Positions 25,219-34,500 of a stretch of 38,349 bases of DNA are shown in pieces. Both the position numbers and the translations under genes were made by a program. Numbering within the stretch: position 1 is the first letter of the stretch; each line of letters starts with the position of its first letter. The notes beneath the pieces are model-generated. The model saw only the letters and a program-made list of their open reading frames with translations, did not search any database and was not told where the DNA came from. Source of the DNA: an uncultured bacterium (GTDB lineage: Bacteria; Cyanobacteriota; Vampirovibrionia; Obscuribacterales; Obscuribacteraceae); contig CAILLX010000049.1 of the NCBI GenBank assembly GCA_903835185.1, positions 1 through 38,349 on the forward strand, given 5' to 3'.

Positions 25219-26480
25219 TGCCCAGTTGTCGCAACAGTTGCAAAGCTGTTTCAATCATCTTTGCCGTGGCAATATTCGGAATATGCCTGTGGTCTGCTGT
25301 TCTACCAATCCCTCCTTCTTATTCTGCCGATACCGCCCGCGGTGGCGACCGTACAGAGATCAAATCTCAAGCAGTTGACGAGGAATTTGTGATTGGCCGC
25401 ATAAAATCGGTATCGTCAGCTTCCATAGATCAACAACTGCTTAATAGAACTGGCATGGTAAGCCGACATCAAATTGCTGATGTCGAGATGCTTGAAGGTC
25501 GTTATCGCGGAGCCACTTTTATTGTCCCTAATGAGATCACCGATAATCCTTCTTACAACGTAGCAATCAAGCCAGGGCAGGAAGTCATTTTGTCCGTGGT
25601 CACCAGCGGAAATGGCAGGCCGGAAGTTAACATCGCCGATTACCGGCGAGAACACCCGCTGCTCTGGCTGCTAGCCGCCTTTCTGGGAGTCTTTCTCCTT
25701 TTCGGTGGCAGGCAAGCACTCAAGTCGTTAGCTGGACTTACGATCTGCATCGCTTTAATTCTGCTTGTCTTGTTACCGTTGAGTCTCAAGGGTGTAAATC
25801 CCTTGCTTACGGCAGTCTTAATTTGTTTTGGTTCTACGATTGCCACAATGTTGTTTTCGGCAGGACTGTCTCGCAAAGCTCTTTCTGCAATTGCAGGCAC
25901 TGTCGGTGGTGTCATCATTGCCGGTATTGCCTCCACACTTGTTATTCATACCGCCCCCTTAATTGGACTTTCCAGTGAAGAGGCTCAGATTCTCCGCAGC
26001 ACAATGATCTCTCAGCCACCTGCTTTTTACAGCGGACTGCTTGCTGCAGGAATGCTAATCGGAGCCCTCGGTGTCATTATGGATGTAGGAATCTCTGTGT
26101 CCTCGAGCATCTGGGAAGTTAGCCGAACTAATCGCAGCCTGTCAGTGCATGATTTATACAAGTCCGGCATGAATGTGGGACGAGACATTATGGGTACTAT
26201 GACAACCACGCTGGTGCTTGCCTATACAGGCACAGCTTTACCGCTCCTGCTCCTGGCTGCTCAAATTCCGTCGACAAAGCTTTTCAATCTGGACCTGGTT
26301 GCCACTGAAATTACTGCTGCTCTAGCTGGTAGTCTCGGACTGGTCTGCACAATCCCATTGACAGCATACATTGCTGCCCGGCTCATGTCCAGAAGACGGC
26401 GTACTCAAACAGCTGCAGTCGCCAGCAAGGAAGCCCTACATATACAGCATGACACCCAATCAATGAGGAATATTGTGTGA
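25218..26480 (+). CDS. YibE/F-like multi-TM membrane protein
   Basis: A 420-residue membrane protein. An N-terminal hydrophobic segment (11-30) leads to an extracytoplasmic beta-rich domain (about 35-140, with FIVPNEITDNPSYNVAIKPGQEVILSV). About seven or eight transmembrane helices follow (from HPLLWLLAAFLGVFLLFGG to the C-terminus). This layout and the central MDVGISVSSSIWEV and GRDIMGTMTTTLVLAYTG segments match the YibE/F family, whose role is poorly known; a transport function is often proposed. Start and ruvB stop share one base, and its TGA overlaps the cdsA GTG by four bases, so translation of the three is probably coupled. Confidence 0.9.
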   Translation: MPSCRNSCKAVSIIFAVAIFGICLWSAVLPIPPSYSADTARGGDRTEIKSQAVDEEFVIGRIKSVSSASIDQQLLNRTGMVSRHQIADVEMLEGRYRGATFIVPNEITDNPSYNVAIKPGQEVILSVVTSGNGRPEVNIADYRREHPLLWLLAAFLGVFLLFGGRQALKSLAGLTICIALILLVLLPLSLKGVNPLLTAVLICFGSTIATMLFSAGLSRKALSAIAGTVGGVIIAGIASTLVIHTAPLIGLSSEEAQILRSTMISQPPAFYSGLLAAGMLIGALGVIMDVGISVSSSIWEVSRTNRSLSVHDLYKSGMNVGRDIMGTMTTTLVLAYTGTALPLLLLAAQIPSTKLFNLDLVATEITAALAGSLGLVCTIPLTAYIAARLMSRRRRTQTAAVASKEALHIQHDTQSMRNIV

Positions 26481-27370
26481 GAGTCTTCTGGGGATGGATT
26501 CTATTTGCAGTTGCTGTCGGCAGCATCCTGTTTGGCGGACCAATCCTGGCTATCATTTTCGGCACAGCGGCCTATCTGGCAGGCGAAGAATACATAGCAA
26601 TGACACGTGCCAAAGGCATGCATCCATCGCCACGTATTATCCGGAGCATGATCATAGCTTACTTCGTGATAGCTGCTGCCCCGGAGATACCGTGGTTGCA
26701 CTTATCTGCCCAGTTTTCAGAAGATCACTTCCCACTGCTTCTCACCATCGGAGTCTGCATCTCCTTTTTCAGGCTCCTCTTCCGTCAAGAAAGTCCGCCA
26801 GCAACAATTGCCGATATTGCCACCACAGTGCTTGGTTTCATTTATCTTGGCTGGATGCCCAGCCATCTTGTCCTGCTGAGAAACCTGACACCACCAGGGC
26901 TAGAGCATATCAGCAACCCCTTGCAACAGCCTGGACTGGCTTATGTCTGGGCAACGCTTTTCATTGTCTGGGCCACAGATGTATTTGCTTATTACGGCGG
27001 GAAGAAATTTGGCAAACATCTGCTTTACCCACAAGTCTCTCCAAAAAAGACTATTGAAGGCGCTGCTGTCGGTTTTCTCTCCTCTCTCTTTTGGGCTACG
27101 CTGGTCTTTTATGCAGCCGACCACTATCTTTTCCCATGCCATCCATTCGCAGGCAAACTCTGGCTTGCTCCGCTTATGGGAGCTGTGGGCAGCATCGGAG
27201 CACAACTGGGCGACTTGTGCGAGTCGCTGCTAAAACGAGACGCCGGAATGAAAGACTCAAGTCAATTGATACCAGGACATGGTGGCATTCTAGATCGAGG
27301 CGATAGCCTGATCTTTGCTTCAGCCATCTGTTATTACTGGGTAAAACTAGCTGTGCTTGGAATGATATAG
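26477..27370 (+). CDS. cdsA: Phosphatidate cytidylyltransferase
   Basis: CdsA, 297 residues, condenses phosphatidic acid with CTP to give CDP-diacylglycerol, the precursor of acidic and zwitterionic phospholipids, in the inner membrane. There are about seven or eight transmembrane helices. The family signature is intact: S250-LLKRDAGMKDSSQLIPGHGG-ILDR274, preceded by SPKKTIEG (188-195) and WATDVFAYYGGKKFGK. The start is a GTG at 26477, overlapping the upstream TGA as GTGA, which supports translational coupling. It ends the plus-strand operon and converges with the hipA-like gene after about 120 bases, in which I find only short imperfect stems and no clear terminator. Confidence 0.95.
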   Translation: MRVFWGWILFAVAVGSILFGGPILAIIFGTAAYLAGEEYIAMTRAKGMHPSPRIIRSMIIAYFVIAAAPEIPWLHLSAQFSEDHFPLLLTIGVCISFFRLLFRQESPPATIADIATTVLGFIYLGWMPSHLVLLRNLTPPGLEHISNPLQQPGLAYVWATLFIVWATDVFAYYGGKKFGKHLLYPQVSPKKTIEGAAVGFLSSLFWATLVFYAADHYLFPCHPFAGKLWLAPLMGAVGSIGAQLGDLCESLLKRDAGMKDSSQLIPGHGGILDRGDSLIFASAICYYWVKLAVLGMI

Positions 27371-27489
27371 CGTGTGAGTCCGGTCAGTGCACGTGGTAGC
27401 CAGCGCAGGTGAGTGGCCGACCACCCTAGGGACCCGGTCACCAACAGCACAAAGCACCCGCTCATATTTAATCTGATTTGCTTATGCAG

Positions 27490-29622
27490 CTATCCTTCCA
27501 CGGGTAGATGATCCAGAATCTGTTGACGCAGTTGCCGAGCTTCGCCATTTACTAGCGAAGAAAAACGGCCGTCTTTGTCAGTTATTTTTATAAGCAAATC
27601 AGTTTTGTGGGCGTCAGCTTGGAATATGATTTTTGCCTCCAGCGGCACATCTATCATTTGGCTTTGACAAACAGCCTTTATTGTCCGCCGTGCAATTGCT
27701 TTGTGTGTTTCAGAAAATAGACTGGCTTCCCATCCATTCTTACGGAATGCCTCTGCCAGACCCTCCTGGACCTCGTTCAGCTCAAAGGGTGAAAGCAAGT
27801 AAGCAATACCTTCCTGAGGACGCAGGATAATTTTGCTGTCATAGAGACTTAGCACAATTGATGCTTCGGTCATCTCGCCGTCGTCCAACCGTTTGATGTC
27901 GTCTATTTCTTGGACTTTGGCTTTGAAGGTGTGAATTGCTCCTTCCGGAAGAATCAGGTCAAACTCTTCCAAGGATTTACGCTGGTGCGCGGATACTATT
28001 TTTTGCCAGACTTCCGGAAGGAACCTTCCGGTCAACAGCCCCCTATCGCCCCGCCATTCCGCGGACTCTGTAGTAGTTGTTAATTCAGCGAAGTCGAGAG
28101 TGATGAAGCGAATTCTGCGCCACTGTCGATAAAGCTTATCACCAACAAAGACCCTGACCGGGCCTTCAGCCAACTCAGGAAGAAGCCCCTGTTGCGCTGC
28201 CGCTTCTATTAAAACAGGCTCCATCTTATCCGGAGCATTAACTGCAGTGGAGTAACCCGTATAAGCTTCTAAAATTATTGTATTGTCAGGCACTATGGGA
28301 TCGTACTCAAGATCGGTTATTACGAGTTGTTTTAATCGATCAGCGTGTTTGTTGCGCAACTTTAGATCAATTGATGGTATCACCGGTGGTAGCTTCAATA
28401 AAGGCAGGTGTGCCATATGTTCGTCGATTATCCTGCGCACATCGTCAGGTAGCCTCAAATCAAAACGGCTGCGGCTCCAGGCTTCCTTAATTCGGTCCAG
28501 TGTTTCGTGTACCGTTACTGCAGCCAGTCGCTCCGAGGCTTTCGCCTGAGCAGCCATTTTCTTAAATTCCTCCAAGGTAACATCGCGAAAATCCTTCGTG
28601 CCTCCTAAATTTAGCCCCAGTGTCTCTTTCTCGCCAATGTAAGCGATGCTGGGCACAAAATCATATGCCGGCGAAAGTATTGGCTTTCTCGGGTCAAGAT
28701 ACAGCAAGGTCCAGTTCTTTAAGTGCATGTCGCCATTGCCAATAACGACCGTGAACACCAGGCGCCGGATGAATTCAGTAAAACTTTCTTCCCCGCTTTC
28801 CATCCACAGGACGCGTGCAATATGAGAATAGCCAGCCTTCTCATATTTGTCTTTAGGGTAGACACCATACACCTGGGCAAAGTCCTCCATGTGGATTCTG
28901 CCACCGGTGGCGGTGCGGTCAAAGCGCTTTACTGCCAGGCTGTCGGCAACGGATGACCTGAATCCTTCCGGCAAACCTTCAATTGAAGTTGTCGGAACCA
29001 GCTTAAATTCAGGCACGGTGATACCGACCTGACGCGCAAGAGTGAGCATGGAGTATTCGGTTTCCGGCACTTGCAAATGTCTTTCACTGGGCAATTTCAC
29101 TATCCAGGACCCTCCAGCACCATTGGCAGGTACAGTAAAACCGCCTTGCGCTTCAGCAATAGCGGAGAACTTAAGCTGCACTCCAGCAAGCGAAAACCTG
29201 AGCAGTGGAGACTGCTGATCGGCATGCTCCAAATGTTGCGCGTCCATGCCCTGTGACAACTCTCCAAGTGGCTCAACGATGACTGCGCCGGGAAGATCCA
29301 AGCCCAATCCTGCCAGTAAGTAAAATTCGCGCTGAGAATTGATTTCCAATTTGCGCGCTAGATAATCCCTTAAGCGGCCTTCCGGGAGAAGGTTGGAAAA
29401 AAACGGCGAAAGACGGGTGCCTGTGCGTGACTTTCCCAGCATGAGCCCGCCATCGGGAGCTTTGAATGAAAGGCTCAAGACCGGGCGTTCACTGTCATTT
29501 GCATAGTCAGGATCAAAAGCAAATATGATGGTTTCATCGGTCAGGCGCGTAAGGGTGCCGACTGATCGGTCATTTAAGCACACAGATAAGGTATCCGGGC
29601 GAAGTTTTTTATTAGCGATCAA
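27490..29622 (-). CDS. HipA-like kinase toxin with long C-terminal extension
   Basis: A 710-residue protein. Residues 1-411 form a complete HipA-type kinase: N-subdomain 1 (LSVCLNDRSVGTL), P-loop-like FSLAGVQLKFS with candidate autophosphorylation S144, lysine K176 (IVKLPS), VKRFDR (231-236), catalytic GNGDMHLKNW with D298, and AYDFVPS with D321. HipA kinases phosphorylate glutamyl-tRNA synthetase or related targets and cause dormancy. Typical HipA ends near 440. The last ~290 residues (about 420-710) are an alpha/beta segment I cannot assign, with LLTGRFLPEVWQKIVSAH and IILRPQEGIAYLLSPFELNEVQ. Start is a TTG at 29622 overlapping the hipB-like TGA, with GAGGAGG about 9 bases upstream. It should be neutralised by the adjacent antitoxin. 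Confidence 0.85.
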   Translation of the reverse strand: MIANKKLRPDTLSVCLNDRSVGTLTRLTDETIIFAFDPDYANDSERPVLSLSFKAPDGGLMLGKSRTGTRLSPFFSNLLPEGRLRDYLARKLEINSQREFYLLAGLGLDLPGAVIVEPLGELSQGMDAQHLEHADQQSPLLRFSLAGVQLKFSAIAEAQGGFTVPANGAGGSWIVKLPSERHLQVPETEYSMLTLARQVGITVPEFKLVPTTSIEGLPEGFRSSVADSLAVKRFDRTATGGRIHMEDFAQVYGVYPKDKYEKAGYSHIARVLWMESGEESFTEFIRRLVFTVVIGNGDMHLKNWTLLYLDPRKPILSPAYDFVPSIAYIGEKETLGLNLGGTKDFRDVTLEEFKKMAAQAKASERLAAVTVHETLDRIKEAWSRSRFDLRLPDDVRRIIDEHMAHLPLLKLPPVIPSIDLKLRNKHADRLKQLVITDLEYDPIVPDNTIILEAYTGYSTAVNAPDKMEPVLIEAAAQQGLLPELAEGPVRVFVGDKLYRQWRRIRFITLDFAELTTTTESAEWRGDRGLLTGRFLPEVWQKIVSAHQRKSLEEFDLILPEGAIHTFKAKVQEIDDIKRLDDGEMTEASIVLSLYDSKIILRPQEGIAYLLSPFELNEVQEGLAEAFRKNGWEASLFSETHKAIARRTIKAVCQSQMIDVPLEAKIIFQADAHKTDLLIKITDKDGRFSSLVNGEARQLRQQILDHLPVEG

Positions 29623-29933
29623 AGGCTGTCCTCCTCTGAGTCGTCGAGCGTGTATAGAGGCTTAACCTGTGTCCGTGCGGCTTTTCCCTCGCCAACAACA
29701 GAACTCACCGTTGATACCATAGTCGCTGGCACAAGCATCAATTCCAGCCCAAGATAGCGAGCGATCTCCACAATTCCACTGAGGCGAATGTCCAGCCGGC
29801 CGCTCTCCAGTCTGGAAATGTAGCTCTGAGGTAGTCCTAGCCGCCTTCCTAATTCTGTCTGGGACAGGTTCTTGGCTTTGCGAGCTTGGGCAATCGAGGC
29901 TATAAGTGGTTGGATGGCAGCAGCATGCTTCAT
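29619..29933 (-). CDS. HipB-like XRE-family antitoxin
   Basis: A 104-residue DNA-binding protein with a Cro/CI (XRE) helix-turn-helix at about 10-65: QARKAKNLSQTELGRRLGLPQSYISRLESGRLDIRL split over helices 1-4, with recognition helix QSYISRLES. It is followed by a strand rich in hydrophobics (LGLELMLVP) and a charged C-terminal tail. The ATG at 29933 is chosen over a longer frame: GAGGT lies 8 bases upstream, and the longer frame would run through the promoter. It overlaps the toxin gene by four bases. By family precedent it represses its own operon and inhibits the kinase; the palindromes upstream fit this. Confidence 0.88.
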   Translation of the reverse strand: MKHAAAIQPLIASIAQARKAKNLSQTELGRRLGLPQSYISRLESGRLDIRLSGIVEIARYLGLELMLVPATMVSTVSSVVGEGKAARTQVKPLYTLDDSEEDSL

Positions 29934-29951
29934 AAGAGATACCTCAATTAG

Positions 29952-29981
29952 ATTATATCTGATTAGATATGAATTTGTCAC
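29952..29981 (-). promoter_or_regulatory. hipBA-type promoter
   Basis: Minus-strand -35 GTGACA (29976-29981) and a perfect -10 TATAAT (29952-29957), spacer 18. The -10 and spacer overlap the palindrome at 29955-29970, so a bound repressor would exclude RNA polymerase. Confidence 0.7.
29955..29970. promoter_or_regulatory. Candidate HipB operator 1
   Basis: ATATCT-GATT-AGATAT, a perfect 6-bp inverted repeat with a 4-base spacer, overlapping the promoter -10. The TATC...GATA half-sites resemble the TATCC-N8-GGATA operators known for E. coli HipB, with shorter spacing. Confidence 0.7.
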
Positions 29982-30018
29982 ACCTAATTATATTACATTG
30001 GATATAGTCTATCTGGAA

Positions 30019-30036
30019 TATATCTCAATAGATATA
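30019..30036. promoter_or_regulatory. Candidate HipB operator 2
   Basis: TATATCT-CAAT-AGATATA, a perfect 7-bp inverted repeat with the same core and the same 4-base spacer as operator 1. The centres are 65 bases apart. A looser GATATAGTCTATC lies between them at about 30001-30013. Confidence 0.65.
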
Positions 30037-30110
30037 GTTAGCCTGGCGGGAAGTTGCAAATCAAGGCGCAGCTCCGTCCTTCACATTTCCTCTTGCACCT
30101 GACAGTCTGT

Positions 30111-31373
30111 TCATGGCGATGACAATGCCGCTGCCACTCCGCTGGTGGTTTCCCATAGCACCGAAATAGGAACAGCCTGAATATTGCGGTCAATGCCGAT
30201 CACGTGAGCGCCGGCATAAAGAACAATGCCGCGATGGAACTTGCTGCCGGTCAAATCCCTGAGCGTTTGCAACCCAGTTGATGCACCACGTGCTAAGGAA
30301 TTTGCCTTGCATTCAATGCCGACAATCCGTCCATCACGCGCTTCCAGCACGAAGTCGACCTCATCTCCGTTTTCAGTGCGAAAGTGATAAAGTCTGGGAG
30401 CGATCTCGCTCCAGGAAATTTGTTTAATCAACTCCATCAACACAAAATTTTCAAGCACCATCCCCAGCATCGAGCCGTCGCGGGCAATTGCCTTGGCGTC
30501 CCGTCCGATCAGATGGCATAGCAATCCGGTGTCGTTGAGATAGAGCTTGGGAGACTTGACCAGTCGTTTGCCTAAATTGCCGAACCATGGTGGCACTGGA
30601 ATTACCAAAAAGAGTAATTCCAAAAGTGACAAATAGGTTTTGACGGTTGTCTGTTTCATCTCCATCGATCGTGCGAGATCTGAATAATTCAAGAGCCCGC
30701 CTGCGCGAGAGGCGATCAGCTCTAGTAGCTTGGGCATAAGTGTAAGCTGTTCAATATTGCGCAGGTCACGAACGTCTCTTTCGATCAACGTTGTAATGTA
30801 GCTGTCGAACCAGTTCTTGCGTCTGTCCGCCTCTCGTTTTGTCGCATCCGGATAACCGCCGGCACTGATCACGTCTACCAGTTCAGTTAGCTCAGGGCTA
30901 TGTCTGGCGGTAAGCTTTTGATCACCAAATATGGTATCAACAAACGATTCGCGGACCCCGCGAATCTCACCTTGAGACAACGGCCACAGAGTACGGATCT
31001 CGATGCGGCCAACCAGAGTATCGGCTACCCTGGGCAAGGACAGGACATTGGCCGAGCCGGTCAGAAAGAACCGTCCTGGGCGCCGGTTGCGATCAACCGA
31101 GTATTTGATCGGCAGCATCAACTCCGGTGCTCGTTGTATCTCATCAATGATTACACTCTCAGGCAACGACTCTACGAAACTCTGCGGATCGTTGCGAGCG
31201 GTGTTCAGCAGCGCCAGGTCATCGAATGACAGGTATTCCGGGGATGCCGAACCGGCAAACAAAGCCTTGATCAGGGTGCTCTTGCCGGTCTGGCGGGCGC
31301 CGTTGACCAGCACAACAGGAGTATCGGATGCGGCCTCAAGAAGGGCTTTTTTGATGTTTCGGGGATACCACAT
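30111..31373 (-). CDS. AAA_14 / DUF4143 family ATPase
   Basis: A 420-residue protein. N-terminal AAA+ (AAA_14) domain: Walker A GARQTGKS (25-32), Walker B VIIDE (74-78), sensor LTGSAN (104-109). A winged-helix region follows (about 215-255, LNYSDLARSMEMKQTTVKTYL). The C-terminal DUF4143 region contains a PD-(D/E)xK-like arrangement, GDEVDF with D340 and GIECKAN with E354 and K356, preceded by LENFVLMEL. Such proteins are common in accessory islands; their role is unproven. The ATG at 31373 has only a weak upstream site. It lies directly upstream of the hipBA pair on the same strand, separated by the operator region. The 178 bases on its other side hold nothing convincing. Confidence 0.9.
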   Translation of the reverse strand: MWYPRNIKKALLEAASDTPVVLVNGARQTGKSTLIKALFAGSASPEYLSFDDLALLNTARNDPQSFVESLPESVIIDEIQRAPELMLPIKYSVDRNRRPGRFFLTGSANVLSLPRVADTLVGRIEIRTLWPLSQGEIRGVRESFVDTIFGDQKLTARHSPELTELVDVISAGGYPDATKREADRRKNWFDSYITTLIERDVRDLRNIEQLTLMPKLLELIASRAGGLLNYSDLARSMEMKQTTVKTYLSLLELLFLVIPVPPWFGNLGKRLVKSPKLYLNDTGLLCHLIGRDAKAIARDGSMLGMVLENFVLMELIKQISWSEIAPRLYHFRTENGDEVDFVLEARDGRIVGIECKANSLARGASTGLQTLRDLTGSKFHRGIVLYAGAHVIGIDRNIQAVPISVLWETTSGVAAALSSP

Positions 31374-31551
31374 GAGAATATCTTAGCATAAAGAGTTGGA
31401 AATTGACTTTTGGAAAGCTAATTTCCGCCAAGAAGGAGAGCATAAGATGCCCAAACCTTTGGCCGGCTAAGGAATAACAATGTCTTGAAAAGTTGACATC
31501 AAAGACTGACCCAACGGTTTTTTATGCTCTCGTCCATTATCATCTTCACAG

Positions 31552-34500
31552 CTACTGGCACTGCTTGTAAGGTCCTTGACTGCTCTTGAGTTGGGCAAGA
31601 ATTGCAGCGTTCCTCAGCAGTTCCTGAGCAAGTCTCCTTGCACTAGGATTGCTGGAATACACCAAGTGATTTAACGGAGACACTTGCGAAAGCGCTGATA
31701 CCAATGAGAACTCTGCTGTATACGCTGTTACCCCTCCCTCTAAGCTATGCTTCTGCACTCCTCTGTATCCAATCAGTTTTGCTGGATTCAAAGCATCAAA
31801 TCCCATCTGTGTTCTTGTCAGAAGCACAAGATTGCCCATATTTGGATCAATGCTCTGATTGCCTGACACAACACTTACTTCACCTGTGTGCGAATCAGAC
31901 AGATTGAACACGCACAGGCTGTCTGTTGTTCTCATCAAGAACACTACTGCTCCCTTGGCGACAAACACGCTGCCAAAGTCAGTATGAACAGTGATGTCTG
32001 CCTCGGGTGCCAGCAACAGATTGCCACTGATGAGCTTCAACGCGCCCGATCCTTCGAAATTAACAACAGCAAAATGGGTGCTGTTCATCTGCTCAACTAT
32101 AGCCGCTGTCACATCTGCCGAAACAAACAACGCTCCTGGAATGCCGCCTGGTACTGGCGTTCTGTATGTGCCGGTAAACGTGGCTACTGTATTTGTAGTT
32201 ACGGACGGCTCACTTGGAGGTGTCAAATCTGTTGCTACCCTCACCACTCCGACGAGATAAGCAGTATTTGGTTCTCCCAAGTAACCCAAGAGAAGCGATG
32301 TACCACCAGTAGTTCCTTCTGTACCAGGTGTAACCGGCGTTGGTGTTGGTGGCACCGGCGGTGTCGGAGCTGCCGAAACAGTAACCACAGGAGCATTAAT
32401 GTCTTGATTGAATATTGTTATATGTCCACCCCAGGTTGTTGCCCTGGAATAGTTGTAATTGATGCCAGTTGTAGGTGTAATCAGCACAGCGGGAGGTATT
32501 ACTGATAGATCAGAGTCAAGGTATCCAAAAGTCACACCAGTACCGGCATTAATAGCCGATCCGACGCCAGCAATCAGTGTAATATCGCCAGTCTGCCCAC
32601 CATTGAAACCAACCGTCCCATTTGAATCAGTATCCATGGCTACAATATAGCCGTTGTTAACCACATTCAAAATACCATTGACCTGTCTGAATTCAACACT
32701 GGTGAATAAACTTGTCCCACCCGCCTGAATCCTGTTGTTGTTCGTTATTGTCTCTGCTTCCAACACAATGCGGCCAGTTGTAGCCGAGATGGTTCCATAG
32801 TTCGTTATTGTGTCTGCGCTAAGCTCATTATTCCCATGTGAACTATTGATATTTCCGCTAACAGTAATATCCCCATCTGCTGTCAGGCTAACCGTTGACC
32901 CTTGTATGGTGTGCGAATTTTGCGCAATGTCAGTGCCTGCAGACATGACTACAGACCCAGCGGCAGTCACATTGTCATTCAACACAATATCGCCGAGCAA
33001 GGACGTGAGGCTTACCGTGTTGCCAGAGATATCTCCACCAACCAGGCAGAATATCTGTCCATACGACACCAAATTCACGCCCGCAGTAGAGGAACCAACA
33101 GTTCCATCTATTTGGATAGTACCACCAAGAGCTGAGTTGCTCAACTCAAAAGCACCAGTCCCACCTGCCCCACCTATCAAATGAATATCATCTCCAGAAT
33201 TGTCAGTAATATAGGCGCCATGTTGAGCAATCGCGATGAGCTGCACCAGATCTGCCCCTATCAACGAACTAGCAATCTCAACCTTCGCACTACTGCTACC
33301 TATAGCATTGCCTGCCTGCAAAGTTATGGCAGGACTCACCAAAATACCACTGCTCTGTGTAATATTGCCAATGCCAAATGTCTGAGCGCTCAATGTGACT
33401 GAATCAACTCCTATAACATTACCCGCCAACGCTATACTGCCGTTGTTGGATACCAGTTGTACCTGCTTGCCAGTAACAGATCCGCCAGCCACAACCGAGA
33501 GGTCACCATCTGAATTCAACAATACAAGTCCATTGCTTGCGGACACTCCAGCACTCACTGCTATAGTCCCACCAGACCCTGTGCCTGTGACGACCTCAAA
33601 CAGTATTGTGCCAGCTGATGATGTTCCACTAATCGTTACAGCATCTCCTGCGCCATCTCCAATATACGCAGCTTGACCAGCCGTTACCGTCAAGCTCACG
33701 GCGCCGCTGCCAGTACTGGCTCTTCGTATAGCCACCGGCAATACACCACCAATGTTTCCTAAAGTTGAAGTCAACGATATCGTTGGGCTGCATATGATTC
33801 CCGTTGTTGTCGCCGTTATGTCACCAGTGGTGGCGACCAACGTTGCTGCCCCTGTCATCGCGTAAACATTGCCAATCGCTATCGAAGCGCCAGTAAGGTT
33901 CAGCGCTGTCAAACTAGTGTTATCCACACTTGTCGTGATTGCTCCTGCTGAACTGACCGTCAATGACTGAGCACCAAATCCTTGCAATTGCAGGTCAGTT
34001 GTTCCATTGTTCAAGTCAATTGCTCCACTTCCAGTACCAGCCAAAGCTACAACACTGTTTGCCTGACCGAGGTTCGCACTGCCACCATTAGGTAGATTGA
34101 CAGTCAATAATGCCGTCGTAATCGCACCAGCTGTTTGCGTCATCGCAGATATGCCAGAATTGCCTGCAGTAAGAGCCACAGAACTGCCACTGATACTTCC
34201 GCCAAGTGCTATCCGACCTACTGTCGCCACCAAAGCTTTGCTTCCTGTGCCGACCAAGCTCCCGCCTGTGACAATGTTCACATCACCATTATCAGAAGTG
34301 ATGTTAGTCGTTCCATTTCCAGTGAATGCGCCACTGAGCCTGATGTTGAAGTCAGTTGCCTCCAAAGTTGCTGCGCCACTGACCGTATAGGCATTACTTA
34401 TTATGATTGCCCTGCCGGTCAAGGACAAACCAGTCAACCCAGTATTATCTGAACTGGTTGTAATGGCTCCTGCGTGAGTCACTGTGAGCGATTGAGTCCC

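Noticed and set aside
27371-27489. Terminator between convergent cdsA and hipA-like genes
   Set aside because: Only a 4-bp GTGG/CCAC stem and scattered direct repeats are visible, with no T-run.
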